Notes under the pieces: generated by a model
What the model was told of the DNA's origin: nothing
Database searches by the model: none
The model's input: only the letters and a program-made list of their open reading frames with translations
Position numbers and translations under genes: made by a program
Part shown: piece by piece, positions 6,984-14,922 of the stretch
How positions within the stretch are numbered: the first letter of the stretch is position 1
Layout of the letters: every line of letters starts with the position of its first letter
Origin: WLWS01 sp964639535
Lineage (GTDB): Bacteria > Pseudomonadota > Gammaproteobacteria > Eutrophobiales > Eutrophobiaceae
Reading direction: 5' to 3'
Length of the DNA: 19,918 bases
Assembly (NCBI GenBank): GCA_964639535.1
Contig: CAZXDV010000026.1
Span: forward strand, 1-19,918

Positions 6984-8357
6984 CTAGAGAAAGGTCACGC
7001 TCACCTGGAACAGGCGTTCGACCTCGGGAACCCGTTTCTTGTCTGCCACCAGCAGTATCACGTGGTCCTCTGCTTCGATGACGGTGTCGTGATGCGCGAT
7101 AAGCACGTTTTCATCACGAACAATGGCGCCAATACTGGTGTCCTCGGGCAACGATATATCTTCTATCGCACGACCCACAACGTTGGAAGACTGCCGGTCA
7201 CCGTGGGCGACGGCCTCGATGGCCTCGGCGGCCCCACGTCGCAATGAATGTACCACCACGACATCACCACGACGAACATGAGCAAGCAGGCTGCCAATGG
7301 TAGCCTGTTGTGGAGAAATCGCGATGTCGATTACGTCGCTTTGGACCAGGTCGACATAGGCCGCCCTGTTAATAAGCGACATCACCTTGGGTGCGCCGAG
7401 ACGCTTGGCCAGCATGCAGGAAATTATGTTGGCCTCGTCAGCATTGGTTAATGCACAGAAGATGTCTGTTTCATCTATATTTTCTTCAATGAGGAGATCT
7501 TCATCAGCGGCATCCCCCTGCAAAACGATGGTATTACTGAGTTCCTCCGAAGCCCTGTGAGCCTGCGCCACGTCCAGCTCAATGAGTTTTACCTGGTAGT
7601 CTTTTTCAAGAAAGCGAGCCAGGCGAATACCGATGTTTCCTCCGCCGGCTATCATCACCCGCTTTACCGGCTTTTCCTTTGCCCGCACGGTTTTTAACAG
7701 GGTCCTGATATGTTTTGGCGCGCCGATAATAAAAAGTTCATCATTCTTCTCGATCAGCGTGTCGCCGTCTGGAATGATCCCGGCGCCTTCCCTGAATATG
7801 GAAACAACGCGATAGTCGATGTTGCTCAACTGCTCGCACATATCGACAATCTTTTTTCCCACCAGGATGCCATCCGGTAAAACGCGGATTGCTACCATCT
7901 GTGCCTTACCGGAAGCAAAATCCAGCACCTGCAGCGCCCCGGGAAAGCTGACCAGCCGTGCGATGTACTCCGTAACAAGCTGTTCCGGGCTGATAAGGAC
8001 ATCAATTGGCAGGGCTTCCTGTGCAAACAGCATGGCATTATTCTGGTAATCAAGGCTGCGAACACGGGCAATTTTCGTTGGTGTGTGAAAAAGCGTGTAA
8101 GCAACCTGGCACGCGACCATGTTTGTTTCATCGCTGTTTGTTACCGCGATAATCATATCTGCATCATTGGCACCGGCCTTGGCAAGCACGGAGGGATGAG
8201 AAGCTATGCCATGAATCGCCTGGAGATCGAATCGCTCGCTGAGGTTCTGTAACAACCTCGCGTTAATATCCACAACGGTAATGTCGTTGGCTTCATTGAC
8301 AAGGTTTGCCGCCACTGAGGAGCCGACTTGCCCTGCACCAAGAATGATGATTTTCAT
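6984..8357 (-). CDS. trkA: Trk system K+ uptake regulatory protein TrkA
   Basis: Peripheral cytoplasmic regulator of TrkH/TrkG, 457 residues (E. coli TrkA 458). It has two tandem RCK units, each with a Rossmann NAD(H)/nucleotide-binding part (RCK_N) and a C-terminal ligand part (RCK_C). Glycine motifs are GAGQVG at 7-12 in the first half and GGGNIG at 238-243 in the second, each followed by an acidic residue ending strand 2 (VVDI at about 28-31, IELD at about 259-262). DADMIIAVTNSDETN and ETDIFCALTNADEAN show the internal duplication clearly. ATG start with weak Shine-Dalgarno. It sits 77 bases downstream of ntrX and 55 upstream of trkH in the same orientation. Confidence 0.96.
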   Translation of the reverse strand: MKIIILGAGQVGSSVAANLVNEANDITVVDINARLLQNLSERFDLQAIHGIASHPSVLAKAGANDADMIIAVTNSDETNMVACQVAYTLFHTPTKIARVRSLDYQNNAMLFAQEALPIDVLISPEQLVTEYIARLVSFPGALQVLDFASGKAQMVAIRVLPDGILVGKKIVDMCEQLSNIDYRVVSIFREGAGIIPDGDTLIEKNDELFIIGAPKHIRTLLKTVRAKEKPVKRVMIAGGGNIGIRLARFLEKDYQVKLIELDVAQAHRASEELSNTIVLQGDAADEDLLIEENIDETDIFCALTNADEANIISCMLAKRLGAPKVMSLINRAAYVDLVQSDVIDIAISPQQATIGSLLAHVRRGDVVVVHSLRRGAAEAIEAVAHGDRQSSNVVGRAIEDISLPEDTSIGAIVRDENVLIAHHDTVIEAEDHVILLVADKKRVPEVERLFQVSVTFL

Positions 8358-8434
8358 TGTTCTGAACCAGGCAGGATTTTAAAACCTGGGAGACCGGCGC
8401 TACTATGATTGTTATCCCACTTCACGTGTTCACA

Positions 8435-9790
8435 TCAATTCTTGATATCGATGCCCAGGGTTTTAAGCTTGCGATAAAGATGGGTGCGTTCCATTCCAAC
8501 AGCCTTGGCAATCTTGCTGACACTGCCTCCCGCCTGTTTCAGCTGGTACTCAAGGTAGGCTTTTTCAAAACGCTCGCGCGCTTCGCGTAGTGGCATATTA
8601 AAATTGTAAAGGTCGTCCGAATAACGGGTACTGGGTTGCTCTCCCAGCGCTGTTTCCACTTCTTCGAGGTCAATCATTTCGCTGCTGCCCAGTATCAGCA
8701 GTCGTTGTATCAGGTTTTTTAGTTCCCGCAGGTTTCCAGGCCAGCTGTACGTTCGCAGGCGGTTCTGCGCAGCGGTAGAAAATCGCCGGTAAGTTAGCCC
8801 ATCCTGCTCGACGAAATGATTGACAAAATATTCCAGTAATTCCGGGACATCTTCGAAGTGCTCGCGTAATGGTGGAATTTTCAGGGGGATAACATTTAGA
8901 AGAAGCAGGAGGTCATCCCTGAATTCTCCATAAGCGACCTTGTCTTCAAGGCTGTGGCGAGTAGCCGCGATAACCCTGGTATCCGCAGCCACCGGCTGCA
9001 TACCTTCGTTGCGGGTAAAACTGCGGGACTCCAGTGCAGCGTGAAGCCTGGCCTGCGACGCCATGTCCAGGTCTGCAATGTCTTTCAGGAAAAGGGTGCC
9101 CCCGTTGGCCTGTTCCAGGAAACCCTTGTGCAGGTTTTCTCCATCTTCGTGCCCGAAAAGTTCGGCACCCATAGCTTCCTCGGTGGAACCGGAAAGGCTT
9201 ACGCTAACGAATGGCCCTTCCTTTCTCTCGCTTTTTGAATGCAGATAGCGAGCGACAAGTTCCTTGTCAGTCCCGGACTCGCCAGTAATGAGCACGGGCG
9301 TGTCATGGTTGGCGATTCTTGATACCTGGTCCTTGAGCTTGACGATTAGCTTGCTTTTACCTACCAGTTCGATACTTCGCTGGCTGTAATTGCGTAGGCG
9401 CAGGTTTTCATTTTGTAGCTGGTTTCTTTCCAGCGCGTGTTTCACTGTCAGCACGAGCTTTGCCAGCGAAAGCGGTTTTTCAAGGAAATCGTAAGCACCA
9501 AGGCGAGTTGCCTCGACGGCGGTTTCCACGGTGCCATGCCCCGACATGACGATCACTGGCGAATTTAGCTCACCACTCTCAGACCATTGCTTGAGAAGGG
9601 TAATGCCATCGATATCCGGCATCCAGATATCGAGGATAATAAGGTCAGGATGACTGGATGATCGAAGTGTATTGGCCTCGGTGCCATTGGCCGCAACAAA
9701 GACTTCAAAGCCTTCGTCTTCGAGAATTTCTTTGACCAGGCTACAAATGTCTGGCTCGTCGTCAACGACGAGAACTTTTCCCTTAGTCAT
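8435..9790 (-). CDS. ntrX: NtrX-type response regulator with degenerate sigma54-AAA+ domain
   Basis: DNA-binding response regulator, 451 residues, partner of the adjacent NtrY-type kinase. The receiver domain (1-120) is intact: D10-D11, phospho-acceptor D54, S83 and K105. The Fis-type helix-turn-helix (about 415-448, GGSVSKIAKAVGMERTHLYR) is intact. The central AAA+ domain (about 140-375) is aligned over its full length but eroded: Walker A reads GESGTDKE (D175 for Gly), the GAFTGA loop after ELFGHE (210-215) is missing, Walker B reads LFLKDIAD (K236-D237 for Asp-Glu), sensor I has R278 where Asn is usual, and the second arginine finger is replaced by leucine (about L297). It is therefore unlikely to hydrolyse ATP or contact sigma54, and may act as a phosphorylation-controlled repressor or sigma70-type activator. 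No frameshift. The NtrX name rests on context and NtrY pairing. Confidence 0.88.
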   Translation of the reverse strand: MTKGKVLVVDDEPDICSLVKEILEDEGFEVFVAANGTEANTLRSSSHPDLIILDIWMPDIDGITLLKQWSESGELNSPVIVMSGHGTVETAVEATRLGAYDFLEKPLSLAKLVLTVKHALERNQLQNENLRLRNYSQRSIELVGKSKLIVKLKDQVSRIANHDTPVLITGESGTDKELVARYLHSKSERKEGPFVSVSLSGSTEEAMGAELFGHEDGENLHKGFLEQANGGTLFLKDIADLDMASQARLHAALESRSFTRNEGMQPVAADTRVIAATRHSLEDKVAYGEFRDDLLLLLNVIPLKIPPLREHFEDVPELLEYFVNHFVEQDGLTYRRFSTAAQNRLRTYSWPGNLRELKNLIQRLLILGSSEMIDLEEVETALGEQPSTRYSDDLYNFNMPLREARERFEKAYLEYQLKQAGGSVSKIAKAVGMERTHLYRKLKTLGIDIKN

Positions 9791-9814
9791 ATACGTAAGC
9801 TTTTCAAAATGAAT

Positions 9815-9823
9815 ATTATAGCA
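9815..9823 (-). promoter_or_regulatory. Candidate internal promoter: extended -10 TGCTATAAT
   Basis: Reading the minus strand, TGCTATAAT lies in the 46-base ntrY-ntrX gap, about 25 bases upstream of the ntrX ATG. It is a perfect TATAAT with the TGn extension. No good -35 box lies 16-18 bases further upstream, which extended -10 promoters can tolerate. A start near 9808 would leave a leader of about 18 bases, short but workable. Confidence 0.45.
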
Positions 9824-9836
9824 GCTGGAATTACCG

Positions 9837-12047
9837 CTAGGACCCGCTATTAGCTCTCAATTCCCGCATATTAGCAGTATATTCAGCGCTTGCCACAGGT
9901 AATCGTATCACCGCGCAGGCCCCGTCAGTATCCTGGTTATTTTCCATCCATACAATTCCGCCATGTTCCTCGATAATTTTCTTCACTATGGCCAGCCCGA
10001 GCCCCGTTCCTTTTTGCTTCGTGGTGACATAAGGCTCAAAGATATTTCCGATCAGGTCATCATCAATACCCATGCCCTCATCCATTATGCGTACCTCTAT
10101 AAAATCGACACCGGTTTCGCTGACAAGTTTAGAGGAAATTCCCAAATGCCTGTCCGGGTGGCCCTCCAGGGCATCAAAGGCGTTATTTAGCAGGTTATTA
10201 AAAACCTGGCGCAGGCGGCTTGGATCGGCCTTGATCTGCGGAATATCACCCGACAGGTCAAGCTTAATTACGATTTTCGAATCCAGCGTCGAGTACAGGT
10301 CAACAGCTTCCTTGATAAGTTCATTGATATTCATGAATTCCGGGGATGTGCCCGGCGCCCGTGCATACTCGGTGAAGGTATTGACCATGTGCTTCATGGT
10401 TTCAACCTGCTGCACGATAGTATTGGTCAGACGGTCCAGCGTATCGGCGTGTTCCTCGTCCATGGAAGCGAGGTACTTGTGACGTAAACGCTCGGCTGCC
10501 AGCTTGATCGGAGTGAGGGGGTTCTTGATTTCGTGTGCCAGTCGCCTTGCCATCTCGCTCCAGGCGGCGTCTTTTTGCCCCTGGATTAGCGCCGTGATGT
10601 CATCAAACACGATCACGTAGATCCTGTCAGTGCTTTCGTTACCAAGAAAAATGGACGTGCCGCTACTCATGAGGATTTGCCTGCCACTGGCACCAAACAG
10701 GGTGATTTGTTCACGCCAGTCATCCTGCTTGTCCATGTTCGCTGAAATTGCAGAAACAAATTTTTCAAGATATCGATACTGGCTGGCTATTTCAGGTAAT
10801 GGTTTTCCAATAAGCTGCTTGATATCAGCAGATAATATCTGCCCACTGCTGATATTGGCAGTTCTAACTTTCCTGTTCCCGTCCAGCGCAAGCACGCCCG
10901 AAGATAGTCTGCCGAGTACCGCCTCAAGGTATGCCTGCTGTGCTTCCGACTCTTGCTGCGCCCGACTTGCGTCGTCCCTTGCCTTGCCAATCTTGCGCGT
11001 CATCTGGTTAAAAGACGCGACCAGGAACCCGAGCTCGTCCCGTCTTGTGACGGGAAGTTGTGTCTTGTAATCCCCCTCGGCAACGGCCCGGGTACCCTCG
11101 GCAAGATCGCGGATAGGTGCAGCCAGGCGTCTTGCGGAGTAAAAAGCCGCCCATACGGCGGAGAAAATACTGAATAGGAGAACCAGTGTCAGGATCAGGA
11201 TAAAGCTGACCTTGAGTCGTTCACGAAGGTAGGAAAGCTCCTTGTATTTTATATAGGATTTCTCGACATTCCTGGCCAGGTCATTAATGCGTGGTGTAAC
11301 CGGGAAAAGGGCAAGAATTATCCTGTCCTCGCTGGAAATATCGAGGGAGGGAACATTCACTGCCACTCGAATTGACAATCCGGAATCCTGGATCGTGTCC
11401 AGCCCAATATAGCTACTTCCCTGTTGAACCTGGAACAGGATAGTTTCGTTAGGTTGCGCGGGCACAAAGCTGAGGGTGTTGCTGGTGCTCGAGGCTATAA
11501 TGCTTCCCTGGCGGGTAAGTAATGTAAATTCCTCAGCCCCTGAACGTATCCTGTATTCATCTATTTCAAAAGGCATGACAGCGTTATTTAGTTCTGTCAT
11601 TTCTCCTGCTATTTGCTCGGTTTGTTTCAAAATTTCCTTCATCCTGAGATCAAGGGACAGGCGACTCAGTTCGAGAGAGTCATCCAGGGCCTGTTCAAAT
11701 TCCAGGTCAAACCAGTTATCTATACCCCTGTGCAGGAAATCGAGTGAAAAATAGTAAACTATCAAAACGGGGGTAACGGACAGGGCCGCGAACATCATGA
11801 CCATTCTTATTGTCATGATTGAACCGGGGATTCTCTTTCTTAGTTGTCGAACAAGACGCCGAAAATTCAGAAAAATAAGTATTGTTAACGTAACAAGCCC
11901 CACGCTTATAAAGAGCAGGAGACCCGAATATAGGTTGTCAAAGCGAGCGGAGTTTTGCAGGGCTTCGCTCATCATGACAAGCGAAGCCAGCATGAAGATG
12001 AAAAGGCAAAGCCCAATAAAGAAAATTATCTGGCCGCTTTTCCTCAT
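9837..12047 (-). CDS. ntrY: NtrY-type membrane sensor histidine kinase
   Basis: Membrane histidine kinase of 736 residues. Three membrane spans near the N-terminus (about 6-27, 40-61, 78-101) precede a sensory region (about 102-278), then a fourth span (279-303), HAMP (about 303-356), a PAS-like domain (about 372-490), and the kinase core. The H-box is MARRLAHEIKNPLTPIK with H505; then an N-box LRQVFNNLLNNAFDAL, G1 DEGMGID, F-box IFEPYVTT and G2 GTGLGLAIV at about 680. This span/HAMP/PAS/HisKA order is the NtrY pattern. I chose the ATG at 12045-12047, whose ATGA overlaps the DUF4390 stop; a TTG seven codons upstream (12068) is possible but less likely. NtrX follows 46 bases on. The signal is unknown; it need not be nitrogen. 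Confidence 0.9.
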   Translation of the reverse strand: MRKSGQIIFFIGLCLFIFMLASLVMMSEALQNSARFDNLYSGLLLFISVGLVTLTILIFLNFRRLVRQLRKRIPGSIMTIRMVMMFAALSVTPVLIVYYFSLDFLHRGIDNWFDLEFEQALDDSLELSRLSLDLRMKEILKQTEQIAGEMTELNNAVMPFEIDEYRIRSGAEEFTLLTRQGSIIASSTSNTLSFVPAQPNETILFQVQQGSSYIGLDTIQDSGLSIRVAVNVPSLDISSEDRIILALFPVTPRINDLARNVEKSYIKYKELSYLRERLKVSFILILTLVLLFSIFSAVWAAFYSARRLAAPIRDLAEGTRAVAEGDYKTQLPVTRRDELGFLVASFNQMTRKIGKARDDASRAQQESEAQQAYLEAVLGRLSSGVLALDGNRKVRTANISSGQILSADIKQLIGKPLPEIASQYRYLEKFVSAISANMDKQDDWREQITLFGASGRQILMSSGTSIFLGNESTDRIYVIVFDDITALIQGQKDAAWSEMARRLAHEIKNPLTPIKLAAERLRHKYLASMDEEHADTLDRLTNTIVQQVETMKHMVNTFTEYARAPGTSPEFMNINELIKEAVDLYSTLDSKIVIKLDLSGDIPQIKADPSRLRQVFNNLLNNAFDALEGHPDRHLGISSKLVSETGVDFIEVRIMDEGMGIDDDLIGNIFEPYVTTKQKGTGLGLAIVKKIIEEHGGIVWMENNQDTDGACAVIRLPVASAEYTANMRELRANSGS

Positions 12048-12589
12048 TTCACCAGCCACTCGTACCAATCGCTTTTAGCACGCCAGTGCCCTGAAAAATA
12101 TGCCATGGGTCTAAGCGGCGGCGGCAGGGATTCAATATCGAGCCTGGCCCTGATGTAGCCCACGTAGCTGGCCTGGTCGTCAATCGTAGACGCATCAAAC
12201 AAAAAATGCTGATTGATGGTGCCGAGGTCTGTTAACGCTTCGTCCAGGTACTGGAATTGCTCTTTTTGCTCTGTTTGCAGGTTAATAAGCAGGTAATGAT
12301 CGCTGAGAGCATGGCGTTCCAGCCTGAAGCTGACAGTTTCGTCCCTTGCGACCGGGTCCCATAACCATTCCCGGTTTCTCTTGACCTTTACCTGGATATC
12401 AATGGTGATTGGAATGCCGTGGCTCAGGGCCGTGATAACTTCGTCATCAAACTCGAATTCAATGAAGGCGTCCATGACGTAAATCTCGTCAACCAGGGTC
12501 GAGGTTGCGTACTCGATGGACATGTCACTGGCAACAACCGCGGAGCTCAGCGTCGACAGGAGCAGTGCAAGGGGCAAGATTCTCTTCAT
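12044..12589 (-). CDS. DUF4390 family secreted protein
   Basis: Protein of 181 residues with an N-terminal signal peptide (MKRILPLALLLSTLSSAVVA, cleavage likely after residue 20), so probably periplasmic. The mature part looks beta-rich and matches DUF4390, a family that I know only as encoded between rsmB and the ntrY-type kinase in gammaproteobacteria; no function is established. Its frame stays open upstream into rsmB, but the ATG at 12587-12589 followed by a clear signal peptide, 16 bases after the rsmB stop, is the natural start. The stop overlaps the ntrY ATG by four bases (ATGA). Tight coupling to a kinase with a periplasmic region makes a sensory accessory role possible, but this is inference. 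Confidence 0.85.
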   Translation of the reverse strand: MKRILPLALLLSTLSSAVVASDMSIEYATSTLVDEIYVMDAFIEFEFDDEVITALSHGIPITIDIQVKVKRNREWLWDPVARDETVSFRLERHALSDHYLLINLQTEQKEQFQYLDEALTDLGTINQHFLFDASTIDDQASYVGYIRARLDIESLPPPLRPMAYFSGHWRAKSDWYEWLVK

Positions 12590-12605
12590 CGCCTGGAAAA
12601 CCCCG

Positions 12606-13928
12606 TCAGCCTGTGTCGACTTTTTCGAGTAAGGCGTAATAAAAGCCATCTGTGTCTTCCAGCACAGGCAGGGCCTGGCGACCAAAGCGGGTTTCCGCCC
12701 CCCAATTGGCCGACATTGGTACCACCCTGGCACCTGGATTATTTTGCATGTGCCCTTCGATCTGCATATCGTTTTCGTCATGAAAAATTGAGCATGTGCA
12801 ATATAACATTTTGCCGCCAGGTTTAAGCACTGCCCAGAGATTTTGCAGCAGCGAGGACTGGAGTTCATGCAAATCTTCAAGCTGCTTCGGGCTTCTGAGG
12901 AATTTAATGTCCGGGTGACGCCTGACGATACCACTGGCACTGCAGGGTGCGTCCAGCAGTATCCGGTCAAACAGCTTGCCATCCCACCACTTTCCGACCT
13001 GCTGAGATTCAGCCTCAAGGATCTCAAAAGAGAGTTTTAGCCTGTCACGGGTTTCCCCGAGTAAACGGGTACGCTGGGAATTTCGGTCAATTGCGATCAG
13101 TGTGTCAATTTGCGGCTGTGCCTCCAGGATGTGTGCCGATTTGCCTCCGGGCGCAGCACAGGCATCCAGGACCCGATCATGCGGCCTGGCATCCAGCAGT
13201 CCGGCAGCAAGTTGAGCCCCCTGGTCCTGTACCGAAATACTTCCGTCAGCGAAACCGGGCAAGCCAGTGATCTCTTTCGGGCTGTCCAGTTTTATTCCCG
13301 CTGCAGACAGGGGCAGGGCACTCGAGTCGATTTCCATGGACCGCAATTTTTCCAGGTACACATCCCGCTGAGCTTGCAACAGGTTGACGCGAAGATGCAT
13401 TGGCGCCTTTTGATTGTTTGTCTCCAGCAGGGACTGCCAGTGCTCTGGCCAATCCTGCTTTAGCCTTTTTATAAACCAGCCTGGATGGGCATACAGCGCA
13501 GCGGGTACATTTTTCATTTCATTCTCAAGCTTTTCCTTCTCGCGCTGAAAACGTCGCAGGACCGCGTTGACAAGGTTCTTTGCCCAGGGTTTGCCAAGCG
13601 AGTTGCAGGCGTCCACGGTTGCCGATACCGCTGCGTGTTCCGGGGTTCGCATGAATTCGAGCTGGTATATTCCCAGCATCATCAGTACGGACAGCTGCTG
13701 GTCCTTTCTCTTGAGTGCCTTGTCCAGCAAGCTGTTTACCAGCCACTGCAGGCGCGGGTACCAGCGCATTACGCCGTAACAAAGTTCCTGGACAAAAGCC
13801 TGGTCCCGCTTGCCGAGCGTCTCAAGTGACTTTTCATCCAGCGCCTGGTCCAGGTGTTTGAAATCGAATACCACCAGGGCCAGGATGTCGACTGCTATGG
13901 CCCTTGTATTTACCTGCCGGTTTTTCAA
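12606..13928 (-). CDS. rsmB: 16S rRNA (cytosine-967-C5) methyltransferase RsmB
   Basis: Cytosolic enzyme that methylates C5 of cytosine 967 in 16S rRNA using SAM; 440 residues (E. coli 429). An N-terminal NusB-like helical domain (about 1-140) is followed by the catalytic domain. Visible: SAM-binding VLDACAAPGGKSAHIL from 253, LLDAPCSASGIVRRHPD with C329 (release cysteine), and YCTCSIF with C379, the expected nucleophile of m5C methyltransferases. The start is TTG at 13926-13928, giving KNRQVNTRAIAVD, which fits the usual RsmB N-terminus; there is no nearby ATG in frame. It overlaps the fmt stop by four bases (TTGA), so translation is probably coupled. Confidence 0.95.
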   Translation of the reverse strand: MKNRQVNTRAIAVDILALVVFDFKHLDQALDEKSLETLGKRDQAFVQELCYGVMRWYPRLQWLVNSLLDKALKRKDQQLSVLMMLGIYQLEFMRTPEHAAVSATVDACNSLGKPWAKNLVNAVLRRFQREKEKLENEMKNVPAALYAHPGWFIKRLKQDWPEHWQSLLETNNQKAPMHLRVNLLQAQRDVYLEKLRSMEIDSSALPLSAAGIKLDSPKEITGLPGFADGSISVQDQGAQLAAGLLDARPHDRVLDACAAPGGKSAHILEAQPQIDTLIAIDRNSQRTRLLGETRDRLKLSFEILEAESQQVGKWWDGKLFDRILLDAPCSASGIVRRHPDIKFLRSPKQLEDLHELQSSLLQNLWAVLKPGGKMLYCTCSIFHDENDMQIEGHMQNNPGARVVPMSANWGAETRFGRQALPVLEDTDGFYYALLEKVDTG

Positions 13929-14866
13929 GGCACCGCCCGGGGTGCCAGGAAGGAATGATGGCCATTGAGAAATTCGTCTACATGGACCGCTTTCTTGCCC
14001 GGTAACTGTAAGCGAATCACTCGCAGCGCCTGGTCACCGCATACCACGTCAAAGCCGCCATTTCCTCCATCAAGCACAGTTCCCGGTGAAAGGTCTGACC
14101 CGGGACCTTGCCGGACTTCAGCTTCCCATATTCGCATCTCCACGCCATTGAGCTGCGTAAAACAGACGGGCACGGGATTGAAGGCTCGAATTTTTCTTTC
14201 TATTTCCTGTGCCGGTCTTTGCCAGTCAATCTCGGCTTCGGCGCGGCTGATTTTTCCTGCATAGCAACTTTCGGAATCATCCTGCTGCCGGGCTACTACG
14301 GAGCCGTCGGCCATCTTGCCGAGACACTCCGCCAGTACTTCCGCACCCAACAGGGCAAGGCGATCATGCAGGGTGCCGGCAGTATCATCGTCGTTAACAG
14401 GGGTGCTGGCCTGCAGCAGGATATCACCCGTATCAAGACCGCGATCCATCTGCATGATGGTGATCCCGGATACTTTATCCCCGGCTTCGATTGCACGCTG
14501 GATCGGTGCGGCGCCTCGCCACCTCGGTAACAGCGAGGTATGCACGTTGACACAACCCATGGCTGGTTTTTGAAGAATTGATGCAGGAATGATGAGGCCG
14601 TAAGCCGCAACGACCATGACATCCAGTTCATCAAGCAAATTTGAATCTATGTCAGCGGGCTTTTCCGGTTGGTGGACGCTTATACCCCGGGCTTCCGCGA
14701 GTAGCTTGACCGGGCTTTTTCTTATTTTTCGACCGCGACCGGCGGCACGGTCAGGCTGGGTTAATACGCAGGTGATGTCAAAGCGATCGTCGCCCAGCAG
14801 CAATTCCAGGATTGTTGCCGCCAGTTCAGGTGTGCCTGCGAAAGCGACTTTCAGTGGTAGCGCCAA
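13925..14866 (-). CDS. fmt: Methionyl-tRNA formyltransferase Fmt
   Basis: Cytosolic enzyme transferring formyl from 10-formyl-tetrahydrofolate to Met-tRNA(fMet); 313 residues (E. coli 315). The N-terminal formyltransferase domain starts KVAFAGTPELAA and has the expected catalytic set: N107, H109 in NVHTSLLPRWRGAAPIQ and D145 in MDRGLDTGDIL. The C-terminal tRNA-binding OB-like domain starts around 205 (GKISRAEAEIDW). The start is a TTG at 14864-14866 (ALPLKVAF after the initiator), 56 bases after the def stop; no ATG or GTG is available in frame close by, so the exact start is less certain. Its stop overlaps the rsmB start. Confidence 0.95.
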   Translation of the reverse strand: MALPLKVAFAGTPELAATILELLLGDDRFDITCVLTQPDRAAGRGRKIRKSPVKLLAEARGISVHQPEKPADIDSNLLDELDVMVVAAYGLIIPASILQKPAMGCVNVHTSLLPRWRGAAPIQRAIEAGDKVSGITIMQMDRGLDTGDILLQASTPVNDDDTAGTLHDRLALLGAEVLAECLGKMADGSVVARQQDDSESCYAGKISRAEAEIDWQRPAQEIERKIRAFNPVPVCFTQLNGVEMRIWEAEVRQGPGSDLSPGTVLDGGNGGFDVVCGDQALRVIRLQLPGKKAVHVDEFLNGHHSFLAPRAVP

Positions 14867-14922
14867 AATGACCGGGACTCGAACTGCGTAAAATTAAGGA
14901 TTGTTAAGTTATGCCTGCCTGT

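Noticed and set aside
6977..6984. GGCCGGCC palindrome at the trkA 3' end
   Set aside because: Short GC palindrome overlapping the coding end; no stem extension or U-run, so not a terminator.
8372..8388. Near-palindrome CAGGATTTTAAAACCTG between ntrX and trkA
   Set aside because: One central mismatch pair, AT-rich core, no U-run for a terminator and no -35 partner for a promoter. Could be an operator but nothing supports it beyond symmetry.
12048..12068. TTG start at 12068 for the NtrY kinase
   Set aside because: The ATG at 12047 overlaps the preceding stop as ATGA, typical for coupled genes, and places the first membrane span close to the N-terminus.
12590..13027. Upstream open extension of the DUF4390 frame inside rsmB, giving a 327-residue product
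   Set aside because: It lies antisense to nothing useful and inside rsmB in another frame; the clear signal peptide at 12589 marks the real start.
14865..14890. A T-arm-like stretch (minus strand GTTCGAGTCCCGG) just before fmt, suggesting a tRNA 3' remnant or attachment site
   Set aside because: The five-base T-stem does not pair (only the end pairs fit), there is no CCA at the right distance, no acceptor or anticodon arm upstream, and no integrase nearby. Most likely coincidence.
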